From positions 110,810,501 to 110,874,500 of the forward strand of contig CM075669.1 of the NCBI GenBank assembly GCA_037962975.1: DNA of 64,000 nucleotides, read 5' to 3'. Origin of the DNA: Clitoria ternatea. Lineage: Eukaryota > Streptophyta > Magnoliopsida > Fabales > Fabaceae. Shown piece after piece: positions 38,302 through 50,800 of the stretch (the first letter of the stretch is position 1; each line of letters starts with the position of its first letter). Below the pieces are notes generated by a model. The model was not told the DNA's origin. It saw only the letters and a list, made by a program, of their open reading frames with translations, and made no database searches. Both the position numbers and the translations under genes were made by a program.

Positions 38302-38940
38302 TTAATCAAGTGGTTTCTCAATTTTGGTTGAGGAATCACCTGTCTTTTTCTTCCTTCTTCTTCTTCTCCAATGCTTGATTACCTGTTTTTCATCATTCAA
38401 GCCATCGGTTAATTTAAAACAATTTAGTTGATTGGGAAGAGATATACCTGGTTCGGTTGAAAGGTAAACTTTTTCCTCAGTATTTGTCCTAAGATGTTCA
38501 TGAGCACTGAAGCTTATCTCCTTTCCATGAATTTTGACTGCAGCCATACTTTGATCAACATCTACTATTATTTTTACAGTCTTCATGAAAAGTCTTCCAA
38601 GAATTAGGGGGATCTCAGTATCCTCCTTCATATCCAGTACCACAAAATCAACTTTGAAGTGGTACTTGTCAACCTTTACTAATACATCTTCCACAATCCC
38701 AACAGGTTGCTTGACAGAGCGGTAAGCCAGTTGTAAAGTCCTTTTGGTTTCTTGTAATTCCAAATCACCAATATGCTTCATCAAGTCTAGGGGCATAAGA
38801 TTGATGTTAGCCCCTAAATCTAACAAAGCATTCCTGATGTTGATATTTCCAATGGTTACAGGAATGGTGAAACTTCCCGGATCTTCACATTTTTCCGGTA
38901 TTAAGATGGCAATACGACTTGCTTCTTGCTCTTTATTCAT
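38302..38940 (-). CDS. Retroviral-type aspartic protease of the Athila-like element
   Basis: An intact 212-residue frame. The active-site loop is LLDLGANINLMP, with D-L-G-A in place of D-S/T-G-A, common in Athila-type proteases. The flap region and the later hydrophobic ILGRLFMKT strand are present. Its ATG overlaps the gag stop by four bases. The frame ends in a Lys/Arg-rich stretch (HWRRRRRKKKTGDSS) where a complete element would continue into RT. The loss of everything downstream marks the site of the pol deletion or the end of the coding module. Confidence 0.82.
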   Translation of the reverse strand: MNKEQEASRIAILIPEKCEDPGSFTIPVTIGNINIRNALLDLGANINLMPLDLMKHIGDLELQETKRTLQLAYRSVKQPVGIVEDVLVKVDKYHFKVDFVVLDMKEDTEIPLILGRLFMKTVKIIVDVDQSMAAVKIHGKEISFSAHEHLRTNTEEKVYLSTEPGISLPNQLNCFKLTDGLNDEKQVIKHWRRRRRKKKTGDSSTKIEKPLD

Positions 38941-40425
38941 AGGCTCTTGTATATTTTTTCTTTTTCATTTTTTTCTTTTTCACTTTCTTTTTCTTTTTCT
39001 TCTTTCTCTTTCTTTTCACAATCAATTTTTACATATTTACAACTTTCAGAAGAAACAGCATTATATTGATCCCTTGGGTTCTGATTGTTTGTAGTAAAAC
39101 CAGAACTTTTCAATTCAGCTATTTCCTTTGCTAGCTGACCCATTTGTAAATCTGATGCCTTTCGGGCAGCTTCATTTGTTTTCACAAATTGCAATAACTG
39201 TTGGATAGATTCCTCAATCCTTATCAATGTTGTATTGTCAATTTGTGATTGTTGTTGCTTAAATTGATTGTTAAGAGGTCGGTTGGAAGGTCCAGCATCT
39301 TGTCTCCAGCCAGAATTCTGATTCTGCCATCCCTGTGGAAAATTGTTAGGAAAAGAATTACCATAATTGAAAGGAAAGTTACCCAATGGTATTCTTTGAT
39401 GGTTCAGAAAATTGGCTTGCTCTTGTTCATTTCTATCAGGGGCACAGTAACCATATGGTTGTTCTCCCATGCAATGCATACATTGTTTCAATTGAGCGGG
39501 GGATGGTGATGTCACTTGAGCAATTTGAAGTTTCTCTAATTGTTTGCTCATGGATTTAATTTGTTGAGTCAGCAATTTTTGCTGAGCCAATACTGCATCA
39601 TTCACTCCCAATTCAAGCATACCTGACTTCATTGGTGCATTACCTCTTTCATGTTTTGCTTGTTGGTCACTAATGGACATTGATTCCGATATTTCTATTG
39701 CTTCTTCCACAGTTTTGTTCATTAAAGAACCACCTACACAAGCATCTAACATCATCTTGAACTGAGGTAATAAACCATGGTAAACGATCTTTACCTTTTC
39801 GACATCATTTAAGTTGTGATTTGGACACTTTCTCAAGAGTACCTTGAATTGTTCCCATGTTTCTCCTAATGATTCATCATTATTTTGTGAAAAAATGTAT
39901 GGCTGTCATGGCTTCAAAATATTTTGAAGGAGAATAAAACCTTTCCAAAAATTTTCTTTCAACGTCGGACCAGTTTGCAAAACTACCCTGTGGGCAAGAT
40001 TTAAACCATTCTTTAGCTTTACCAATCAATGAAAAAGAAAACAATCTCATATAAACAGATTCTTCTTGATTGGGTTCAAAATCAATTGTGTTGCATAACT
40101 CATAAAAAATAGTTAAATGTTCATACGGTTCTTCATGATTTAAACCAGCAATTTGATTATTTTGAATAATATTTAAAGTAGCAGGTTTAATCTCCACTGG
40201 CACAACAGGTCCTTGAAACATTCCCGATACTCTGGGTGGACCATTAATAGCATCAAACTGTCCTAATGTTCTCTTTTCAGCAGCCATATTTGAATTTTCA
40301 AAATTTTTAAAAGTAGAAGAAGAATTAGTTTGTGTTTTATATTTCAAAGACTTGATTTTCTTTACAAACTTTTCTATCTCAGGATCAAAGTAAATTTTTC
40401 CTGGGTAGATCGAGTTTGCATACAC
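38937..40425 (-). pseudogene. gag of the Athila-like element
   Basis: The likely start is MAAEKRTLGQFDAIN (near 40287). The capsid-type domain (AKEWFKSCPQGSFANWSDVERKFL) lies in the first frame (to 39880) and continues in another frame from 39836 (KCPNHNLNDVEKVKIVYHGL, ACVGGSLMNKTVEEAIEISE). One missing base near 39890 separates the two. A knuckle-like CMHCMGEQPYGYC follows, then an N/Q-rich tail and a Lys/Glu run. The final TGA overlaps the protease ATG (ATGA at 38940-38937), which would suit reinitiation. The product would build the particle. Confidence 0.85.
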
Positions 40426-40561
40426 AAACTAGACAAAGAAAGTTAGTGTAATAATGATAAGAAAAATAACTAAATAAATAACAAAATTAAAAATTTAACT
40501 AAGGTAAAAAAATATTTACCATAATAATTAAAAATTTACTGTTTTACTGAATTAATTCAAT

Positions 40562-40579
40562 CCCCGACGATGGCGCCAG
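40562..40579 (-). other. Primer binding site of the Athila-like element
   Basis: The minus strand reads TGGCGCCATCGTCGGGGA seven bases inside the 5' LTR. It is complementary to the 3' end of Asp tRNA with a few changes. Confidence 0.8.
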
Positions 40580-40585
40580 AAAACT

Positions 40586-42073
40586 TGTTAGCCCCGGGAT
40601 AGTTGTAGAAAACTTGTTAACTCTGTGTATTTACTATCAGGTCTATTAATTGGCAAGCGCACCAATCGTTTGTAGTTTTCAAATTTAGATATCGTTCACT
40701 GGGATTGAAAGTCCAATAATAACAGTAATTTTCTAGTCACTATGGTAAATTTAAAGAAACTTATACACAAAAGAATGATTTATATACAATTTATACAATA
40801 TTCACAAGATTGCATAGTTGAGTTGTTCATGTGATAAAAAGAATAAAAAAATCTATCTAAAAAGTTGAGTTACAATTTAGAATAGGTAAGATACTTGAGA
40901 TAAAACACAGATAGACAAATTATGTTGGAAATTGGATCCCTAATCTAGAATAACAATGAGTAACTCAAGTATTCACCGTAAAGTCCGATCCCTCGTGAGC
41001 TTTCTCAGTAAAAACTTGCATTAAGTCCTGGCCTTATGGCAACAATGGTTAACACCCCCTATAGAATTGAGATACCAAGGGTATTCCAACTTTTACTTTC
41101 GTTAAAACAAGTTTCAATACGGCATGAATAATCATTCTCCCGTTTGACATTCACACTAATAAAACAAGTTTCAATACGCATGAAAATCATTCTCTCGTTT
41201 GACGTTTATACTAATAAAAGATTGAATTACTAACATGCACTTGAATCATAAACATGCAGAGGTCGAATTCACAACATCATACTCAATAGATTAGTTCACC
41301 AATTCCAACATAAACAGATTAGTTACACATTGTGAAAGTAAAAACAACACTTATAGAGATTGACATTACGAAGGCGATGGAACCTTCACGATACAATGAT
41401 CACAATACTACACAACACTCTCAAGTATGTAGAAAACTATTCTAGAACTACAAACTCATAAAAGAAACACTAACTCTCGAGTGTATAAGAGAATAGAAGA
41501 GTGGGATGCTGAAAAATGGGATAGGGATGCCTAGAAGTGTTGGAAATGACCCTATTTATAGGGCTGAGGAAGGGTCCTGACGCTACGCGTCAGCCTGACA
41601 CTACGCGTCAGGTCCCTGAGTCAGCCTCCATTAAACGCAGCTGGAAGTGGCCACTATGGAATTATTTTATTCAATCATGCAGTGCCATATGGACCTGTCT
41701 CCCAATTCGGTGTGTCCATTTGTACAAAGTGGAGTGGCCAATTATGGGTCACTAGCTGAGTGCTTGGCCAACCTGGCTATGGAGTCCACGCAGCTCTGAC
41801 GCTACACGTCATAACCACGCATAGCGTCAGCATCAAAAGTCCCCACGCTACGCATGGGGTTGACACTACGCTTCAGCTTTCCAGATCTTTAATTTTCTCT
41901 TCAAATTCTTTACTTTTTCACTGCAAAACTAGAGAAAATTGATCAAGGGCAGATTATTTCCAAAAAATTCTATTTATTGAATTTAAAACCTAATTTTCTA
42001 ATAAATTAAACTAATTTTTATTATTTTTATGAAATTTTTATTAAAGATTTTATTGTAAATTTGAGGACTAACA
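40586..42073 (-). repeat. 5' LTR of the Athila-like element
   Basis: Starts TGTTAGCCCCGGG and ends GAGGACTAACA in plus orientation. The TATA box is at plus about 41554-41561, with ACGCTACGCG words just upstream in element orientation (41580-41870). Several words have lost a CG relative to the 3' copy (for example GACACTACGCG), consistent with deamination. Confidence 0.92.
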
Positions 42074-42802
42074 CCGTTAGAAAGAATAAATATTGGATAT
42101 TTATTTAGTAAAGTCTACTCTAGTATCAAGTAAAATGAATTGGGCCATATAAGGACGGTGACGACCATGCCTTGGGCCCAATTGGGTATCATGACAAAAT
42201 GAATGAATGTATAAAATAATTATCACTTATAGGTTATGTCAATAATAAATAAGATTCAGACATAATGATGCATTGCTAGATGTGGCTCTTATTTTATATT
42301 ATTAATAAAATAGTTTATTATTAATATGATCGAATATTTTATCTATAGGGTCACATGCATTGAGTAAGCCCACCAGGATATAGTTTTATTTTAGTTGGAC
42401 TACAATAAAACTATTAGGCCTAACTCATTTTGAATGAGTCAAGAGATCAATCTCTATGGAGAGTCTATTAGGTCAGACTTGAGCCTATATATAGAGCATG
42501 AAATACTCATAGGTTGTCGCACATAGAAAATTACTCATATTCTCGTAAGTGTAGTGAGGGCTGAAATTTCAAACTAGCATTTGGAGTTTTAGGTTCTGGT
42601 AGAAGTGCTCTTGTGGACTTCTAAAGGGCGAAACTAAGATTGATTCAATAGAAGAATTGATCTCATGTCTACAAGAGGTAAATCCTAAAACGCAATTTCA
42701 TAATTATTTTATCTAATGCTTTGAAGCACTTTGTTTTATAAATTATGATGGGAATCTTATGTGTTTCCCCTGTTTGACCCAGTGGGATTCACTAACAATA
42801 TT

Positions 42803-43980
42803 AAATTAAATGTGAACTGAGGTAAATACATGACATCATCAAAAACCAAGTCAGAATTTAGTCTAATAGTGCCACTCAGATTAGTGATAACTTTGCTACC
42901 ATTAGAAAAATGCATAGAAAGAGATAAGATGTGATTAATAGACTCAAAGAGTTCTCTATGAGCATTGATATGATCTGTTGCTCGAGAGTCCAAGATCCTT
43001 GTTTTAGTGTTGTGTTGTGTAGGGCAAGACAATACAAAAGAAATACCTGTAGTTGATATAATTAGCCATAAGTGTTTGACGATTGGCCTACTAGATCATA
43101 GCAAGTATGCTTTTATACTGTTCAATGGTGAAAGAGTAGCTCTAGATTTCTCTTTTTCCTTCATTAAGACTCTTTTCATTTGCATATGCCAGAATTATTA
43201 ACATAAGCATTATTAGTTTGATTCGGATTTTTAAACTTTAAATTTGAATGGAATCCATGCTTCCTATAACATATGTCAATTGTGTGACTAAGCTTTCTAT
43301 AGTATGAACATACTTTGCTCCTCCAATTTCCATTGTAACCTTTACCTCTGCCAAAGCTCATCTAGCCTCCTATCATATTCACCAAACCATTTCACTTTTC
43401 CTCCTAAGATTTAGGACTAGTTTATCTTTCATGTTACAAAACAAGTGAGAAAACCTTATTGATCCATGGCAAAGGATCCATGAGTAGAATTTGAGACTCA
43501 CCACATTAAAATGATCAGTAAGTCCCATAAGAAACCTGATTACACAATCTTGAATTCTATATTTTTTGGAATTTTCAACAACTTCACACATACATTGCAT
43601 GATGTAAGAACATAAAGGTAAATGTCTGTTGTTCTCCAATTCTTCCCCCAGAACCTTTAGATTTGTAAAATAGCTAGTTATAAAAGAATCACCTTGTTTA
43701 AAACTATAGATCTTTTACTACAATTTTGAGATTCGCAACTAAATCTCATTGAGAAAACCTTTCTCTAAGCTCATTCCACGCTTCCAAAGTAGTTTCAGTG
43801 AACATAATCTATTGACCTATGGATTGTGAGACACTCACAATCCAAGCACGCACTAAGTTGTTACACCTTTCCTAAGCTTTAAAACTTCGGTCAAATGGAT
43901 CTGGTGCTTGAATTATTCTGCAAACAAACTTCCCCTTGTTCTTCGAAATCAAAGCTTTCTTTATTCCTTTCGCCCAAGCA
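42803..43980 (-). pseudogene. Copia B gag and protease remnant (5' part)
   Basis: The minus strand shows gag (43639-43379, with VIRFLMGLTDHFNVV), a zinc-knuckle stretch (43361-43176, CSYYRKLSHTIDICYRKHG, second Cys lost) and protease (43032-42803, ILDSRATDHI with Gly to Arg in D-S-G-A-T, then DVMYLPQFTFNLI). The reading stops at the insertion point; its continuation is at 32309 and below. Several stops lie upstream in gag. Confidence 0.85.
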
Positions 43981-44450
43981 TGATAATTTCTACCATCAAG
44001 AACTAGATTGATAAAGGAAACCGAGGTTGATCCATTAGGATAACATAGAAAGGACTAGCTTGTTCAACGATGGATCTTAAGGTGGAGGAGGTGGATTCGA
44101 ACTACTACCATAAAACCATGACGAAACTTGATGGCAGAGCCCTAATCTAAGGCTCTGATATCATCATATAAACACAAATACCATGGGTGAGAGAAAGTAA
44201 AAATATAGAAAAAGAATTTTGATTGTATATTGATTAATTAGATCTAAAGTGTACATGCTTTCCATTTATATGCAACCAGTATGAAAATAGTTAATTACTA
44301 AGCTAACTAATTGCCTTAATTAGTTAAGTAACTAACTCTCTATTCTAACTAATTACTTGCTTAGTTATGTGTCTTATCAGTATATGAAGTCCAAAGAGAT
44401 CTTAATTAAAAGACCTTTTCTATTTGTAAAAGATAGTGAAGAAACTCTTA

Positions 44451-45375
44451 TGTTGCGTTTAGTTCATAAGTTTTCTTAAAAAATAGAAAATTATTCTTAG
44501 AAAAATAAAAAAAATAAAAAACTGTTTATTTATAAATTATTTAGATTTTTTTATAGAAAAATAGAAAACTGATTTTCTATTTTTTAAGAAAATCAAAAAA
44601 CCCTTTTGAAAGGTTTTCTAAGAAAAGTAATAAAATAGAAAAGGCAGTAACTGTATTACAAGATAAGGTAACTGAATTACAAGATAAAGATCGTTAACCA
44701 AATGAGAATATAAAACAAACTGCTACTAATTCAAAAAGTTTTACTGCTACAAGTTTTTGAAAATTAGAAACACAGCAACTTGCACTGTTCATTTAAATTA
44801 GTATTATCATCCTTAAATATTGAATTGGTTTTCCTGCAATCCTACTTAACAAAAGAAATGGTAATGAGTTATAGAGACCTTATCTATATTATAAGTTAGT
44901 TATTAGCGGAAAGACCAACCCCATCATATCTATCAATTTACATTTTTATTTTTTTGTTAAATTTAAGATTTAATATTTTGTATGATTTTTATGATGTATC
45001 ATGATAATATTTTTATTATTCTTTGTAACTATTTTGAAATATATTTAAACAAAAACTCAATTACTTTTATTTTAATATTACTTTAAATTTTTGTCACAAT
45101 TTTTATGTAATGGATATACTATATAATATTGTCATAAATAATATATATTATATATCTTAATTAATTTTAATTAAAGAATATTTAAAAAAAATTAGAAAAC
45201 TAAGTGTACTTGAACAACTTTTTTAGTTTTCTAGTTTTCTAAAGTGAAAAACTGTCATATTATCTAAACGAGTTTTCAAAATTTTTCTAACTATTCTAGG
45301 AAATGAAAATTTTGAAAAGCAAGCAGAAAACTTTTCCCAGAAAACTAGAATAATTATTTGTAACTAGACGCAACC
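44451..45375. mobile_element. PIF/Harbinger-like MITE derivative
   Basis: A 925-bp AT-rich unit begins TGTTGCGTTTAGTT and ends in the reverse of GGTTGCGTCTAGTT (12 of 14 bases agree). It is flanked by TTA (44448-44450 and 45376-45378), the target type of Harbinger elements. Weaker inverted similarity continues inward through AGTTTTCT-type runs. It has no coding capacity. The flank can also be read as a 4-bp CTTA duplication. Confidence 0.7.
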
Positions 45376-45378
45376 TTA

Positions 45379-47572
45379 ATTTCTTTTTTTATTATTTTTA
45401 TTCAAAGCAACTAAAAATATTATTAAAATGAATTCAAATGAGATTGTTTAAAGATGCTCAAACACTAGACTCATAAAAGAGTCTGGCAAAAAAATTTCAC
45501 TTTGATATTTAAAAAAAAAATCATTTTAGGTGTTATGTTTTAGGTTCTTCTATATTTGCATATTTAAATTATTTATGTATTTTTATAGAATATATGTTTA
45601 TATATTAAAATTAAAATTTATACACAATAAATATTAGTCTAGTAAGTTAAAGATTTAACATATAACCATGAGATATTTATTAAGTTTTGAGTCCTGAGCC
45701 CTAATTTATCCAAACTTTTAATCACAAAATTTTTCTAAAATCCTTATCTATTATACGTAGTTAAGGTACGAGATAATAAACTAGTGTACCCATCTAATGC
45801 GGTTACCAACTAGGCATTGCTAATATAACCATTGAATGTACTAGGAAGCCTTCAATTTATTCTTTACACTAGCTTTCCTTTTGTGGGAATGACATGACAT
45901 CCCAACAGTGTTGGGCACATTGCCTTAATTTAAGTTGCCCTTTTCTTATTTCTTTAATACCCCTTTTCCTTTTTTATACATATAGTTTGTGAAGGTCACA
46001 TGCTGCTTCTAAATTTATCCCATAGGACCTGGAAAAGGGTGAAAATAAAAGGGCAAATTATGCTGTAGAGAGGGAACGATATGATATGCATGTCCTTAAT
46101 TTTACAGTTCTAGTGATTCTTTATTCTTCTTAGATAATATAATTGAAAGTGAGCTTTTTGGAGGAAAAGGAAGGAAGCATAAATTTTTATATTTAAATTG
46201 AAGAAATTGTATAATATTTATAAAATCAATGAAAAATTATATAATAAGCAGTTGTTTAAACTCAATCGATGGTCTCAAATTTGAATTTCGTATGTAAAAT
46301 TATATATGTAAAATTCAACACCGATCAACTCAAGCCTGAATGCAATGATTAAAAAAAATGAAATTACATTTGTATTATTCTATTATTTTCTTTCTTTTAT
46401 TTTAGAAATAGTATAATAAAATAGTATACTTTTTAGATTTGTTTCCTTTTTCTTTAAAAAAAGTATACAATATAATATAAGTGATGAATTAAGATTTTCT
46501 CACAATGTTTTTTATTTACCAAACTCGAACATGACATTTTATTTAAAAAGAATTAAATATGTATTAATATTATTTGAAACAATCATTCATTAATAATATT
46601 GATAATGGGTTGGTAATTCAGTATTGTCATATTAGAAAGTAAAAATAGATAAATTACTAAACCCCTCTTAAATTAATAAAATAAAATAGTTCATAGTGTT
46701 CGTGCAGCTATTAACAATCCAAACTTTCTTAATTAGTAGTTATAGTTTAGGAGAGCCAGAGAAACCGGAAAAGCCTTTTCCTTTTGACTTCAAAGAATAC
46801 TTTACATACATTGAAGTGATTGAACCGATTAAGCTGGGCCAGAGAACTTTATCTAAAGTTGCTATTATTGTTTATTTCAAATTCAGATTGTGCATTAATT
46901 AAGGTTAGCAATATGCGTGTACGTCGTTTTAATTCTTATATGTTATGTATTAATTTCTTAAATGTGAGATTTTATTAATTTTTTATGTTGTTTAAATATG
47001 TCTACTTTTTATATGATTGAATTAATAATTAATCATGGTGACATTCTCATACCCTACATTTCTTTTAAAAAAATCCATATTCCCCTACCTATATAATACT
47101 GGGTATTGATACTGTTGTACCCGTGCAATTTAGGTTAGCATATGTTAAAAGTGTTAGGGAATAATTCAAAGGTCAAACTCATGATGTTTCTCTATCCTTA
47201 TTTCTCCTTTCAGATTTTCCAATTATTGTACCCACCTCAACAAAGCACCAAAACATTGTACAAAAGATACCTCACCTGCAAAGCAAATAAAAAACCCGTA
47301 TGGTCAAAACCAAGCACACATCATATCTATAAACACCTGTTTTTTGGACTCCTCTTTTGAAATAAGAATATTGAAAATAAGAAAGCTTCTGGGTCGGTAC
47401 TATATATCCTTTTTTCTTTATTTTATAAAATTTTAAAATGTTTCTTTTTTTATTTTATTTTATTATTATTTTTCCTTTTTATTATCTTATTAAAATTTAA
47501 AATTTTGATTTCTTTTTTTCCCTTTTTCTCTCAATACTCTTTGTCCCTCTCACATTCCCCATCCATTTTTAT
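45379..47572. other. Intergenic AT-rich DNA
   Basis: I see no gene, RNA or element with definable ends here. The open frames at 46696-46902 and 47142-47360 show no homology or codon signal. Confidence 0.5.
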
Positions 47573-47888
47573 TCTTTTGTTATAAATAAATAGAATTCTA
47601 AATATAGAGAAAGAAATAAAGAAAGAGAGGAGAATTAAAGAGAGTAAAGAGTGAATGAGAATGGAAGAAGAAGTGTATTGTGAGTGATGCATCAAGTCCT
47701 ATTTATAGGACTAAGAGGGGGGACATCCATTATTAATTTATTCATAATACTCCTCCTTAGATGTCCTTATTTTAGAATGTGCCTCGTTAAAACCTTACTA
47801 TGAAAAACCCAGTGGGATAAAAACCTAGTGAAGGAAAAAGAGTACAACATTCTTTACAAAATAAATAAATGATTAAATATACAGATAT

Positions 47889-50800
47889 TTAATTCTCCCC
47901 CTCATCAGAACACTTATGTAAGCATCGAACACCAATCTTCTGCACTAGTTGCTCGAAGATTTTGGTTGGTAAGGATTTTGTGAAGATATCTACTAGATTC
48001 TCACATGATCGGACTTGTTGGACATTTATATCACCATTCTTTATAAGATCATGAGTAAAAAAAAATTTTGGTGAAATAAGTTTTGTCCTATCTCCTTTAA
48101 TATAACCTTCCTTTAACTGGGAGATACAAGCTGCATTATCTTCACATAAGATTGTTGGTGGTAATTTTCCAGCATGCAAGCCACAAGTTTCTTGAATATG
48201 TTGAATCATAGACCTCAACCAAACACATTCTCTACTTGCTTCATGTAATGCCAGAATTTTAGCATGATTAGATGATGTTGCTGTAATCGTTTGTTTTATG
48301 GATCTCCATGAAATTGCTGTACCACCACATGTAAACAAATAACCTGTTTGTGATCGACCATTATGAGGATCAGATAAATACCCCGCATCTGCATAACCAA
48401 TTAGGTTTGCCTTAGATATATATGGGAAAAATAAGCCCATGTCCGTTGTACCTCTAAGGTATCAGAATATGTGTTTAATCCCATTCCAATGCCTTTTTGT
48501 GGGTAAAGAACTATGTCTTGCTAACAAATTGACAGCAAATGATATATCAGGTCGTGTATGACTAGCAAGATACATCAGTGCACCAATTGCACTGAGATAT
48601 GGTACTTCAGGACTAAGTAGTTCTTCATTTTTCTCTTGAGGTCGAAAAAGATCTTTGCTTACTTCGAGTGACCTTACAACCATTGGACTGCTCAATGGGT
48701 GTGATTTGTCCATATAGAATCGCTTTAGCACCTTTTCAGTATAAGTCTTCTGGTGCATTAAGATTCCTTCCTTTAAATATTCTAATTGTAATCCGAGACA
48801 AAACTTTGTTTTTCCCGTCTTTCATCTCGAATTCCTTTTTTAAGCAATTTACAGCCTTTGAGAGCTCTTCAGGAGTCCCGATGATATTTAAATCATCCAC
48901 ATAAATTGCAATTATAACAAACTCTTTTCCTAATCTTTTCATAAAAACACATGGACAAATCAGGTCATTTTTATATCCTTCTTTCAACAGATATTCACTG
49001 AGGCAATTATACCACATACGTCCAGATTGTTTCAGCCCGTAAAGAAATTTATTCAATTTAATTGAATAATTTTCTCGAGGATTTGTCTTGTATGCTTCAG
49101 GAAAATTAAATCCTTCAGGGAGTTTCATATAGATGTCATTTTCAAGTGAGCCATATAAATATGCTACAACAACATCCATAAGGCGTAAGTCAAGCTTTTC
49201 ACGGATTGCCAAACTTATTAAGTATCGAAAAGTAGTGGCATCCATCACTGGTGAATATGTTTCTTCAAAATCAATACCAGGTCTTTGTGAGAAACCTTGT
49301 GCAACAATTCTTGCTTTATATCGCACAATTTCACCATTTTCATTTCTTTTTCTCGTAAAGACCCATTTGTACCCAACTGGTTTTACACCTTTAGGTGTTT
49401 GGACTACAGGTCCAAAAACTTTTCGTTTTGTAAGTGAGTTTAATTCATCTTTCATTGCATCTTTCCATTTTGGCCAATCATTTCTTTGTGCACATTCCTT
49501 AACAGATTTTGGCTCATGATTTTTATCATCATTTATAATATCAAGAGTTACTTTGAATGCAAAAATTTCATCAACATCGACTTCAGGTCGATTCCATTGT
49601 ATACCATCCATGACATAATTTATCGAGATCTCTTTGTTTGTATCAATTTTAGGTACCTTAGTTTCTTCTGAATTTGAAACTTTGATTATGTCAGGAGACT
49701 CTACTGGAGTCTTTATATCCTCGATTCGACTATCTTCTTTACTTACTTTTCTTTTCCAAGGATTTTTATCTTTAGAACCAACAGGTCTGCCACGTTTTAC
49801 TTTGGCTTCAGACTCATTTGCAATTTTAAATTGTCCTTCAGGGATATCAATCTTTATTGGAGTATTAACAGCTGGTATATGTGACTTAGTCACTCTTTTT
49901 GGATCAACAAATTCATTAGGCAATTGGTTTGCTAAATTTTGCAAACTAATTATTTTCTGAACTTCTAGTTCAGATTGCTTTGTTTGAGGATCAAGATGTG
50001 ATAGAGATATCTCATTCCAGCTAATCCTTTTATCCAACAGTTTATTTTCTCCCCCTAATGGTGGGAAAACAGATTCATCAAAATGACAATCAGCAAAACG
50101 AGCTGTAAATAAATCACCTGTTAAAGGTTCAAGATATTTTATTATAGATGGACTTTCATATTCAACATATATTCCCAACCTTCTTTGAGGTCCCATCTTA
50201 GTGTGTTGTGGAGGAGAAATAGGAACATATACCGCACTTCCAAAGATTCTTAGATGGGAAATATTTGGTTCTTTACCATGAACCAATTGTAAAGGGGAAT
50301 ATTCATGATTACTTGTAGGCCTAATGCGAATAAGTGCTGCCGCATGCAAGATTGCATGTCCCCAAGTTGAAATTGGGAGTTTTGATCTCATTAACAATGG
50401 TCTTGCTATCAATTTCAAACGTTTAATCAATGATTCAGCAAGTCCATTTTGTGTATGAACATGTGCTACAGGATGTTCAACATCAATTCCAATGGACATA
50501 CAATAATCATTAAATGATTGAGATGTGAATTCACCAGCGTTATCAAGGCGTATTTTCTTAATTGGATAATCAGGAAAATGAGCTCTTAAACGAATTAATT
50601 GAGCTAGTAATCTCGCAAACGCCTGGTTGCGAGTTGATAATAAGCAAACATGTGACCATCTAGTTGATGCATCAATTAAAACCATAAAATATCTAAATGG
50701 TCCACATGAAGGGTGTATTGGTCCACAAATATCACCATGTATACGCTCTAAAAATGTGAGTGATTCATTCCCAATTTTCATTAGTGATGGCCGAATGATT

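Larger units (their letters stand above)
32860..42073 (-). mobile_element. Athila-like Ty3/gypsy element without RT or integrase
   Basis: A complete 9.2-kb unit with LTRs TGTTAG...CTAACA at 32860-34428 (1569 bp, 3' LTR) and 40586-42073 (1488 bp, 5' LTR), and TSD CCGCT/CCGTT (32855-32859, 42074-42078; one change). The PBS on the minus strand, TGGCGCCATCGTCGGGGA (40562-40579), matches the Asp tRNA primer typical of Athila elements. Gag and protease are present (40425-38302), then 1.3 kb of non-coding DNA, then a second ORF (36974-35714). There is no RT, RNase H or integrase. It must depend on proteins from a relative. Confidence 0.92.
32315..42797 (+). mobile_element. Solo LTR (~1.26 kb) inserted in copia B and itself interrupted
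   Basis: The two pieces 32315-32859 and 42079-42797 form one LTR that ends ACTAACA. It is flanked by the perfect TSD ATATT (32310-32314 and 42798-42802) inside the copia B coding region. Its first bases are TATTGG where TGTTGG is expected, one transition from the usual TG. A TATA box (CCTATATATAG, about 42484) supports plus orientation. It has no internal region. The element family is not identified. Confidence 0.75.
29427..44379 (-). mobile_element. Ty1/copia retrotransposon B, host of a nested insertion
   Basis: The LTRs are 29427-29613 (3') and 44184-44379 (5'). They share TGGGTGAGAGAAA and a terminal TTAGTTATGTRTC(G/T)TATCA. On the minus strand the purine tract AAGGGGGCAGG (about 29616-29626) precedes the 3' LTR. 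TGATATCAGAGCC (44151-44163) resembles the initiator Met tRNA PBS near the 5' LTR, though it lies about 20 bp inside the LTR edge. The element's own length is about 4.5 kb. A 10.5-kb insertion at 32315-42797 splits it between protease and GAG-pre-integrase. No clean TSD was found. Confidence 0.88.
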
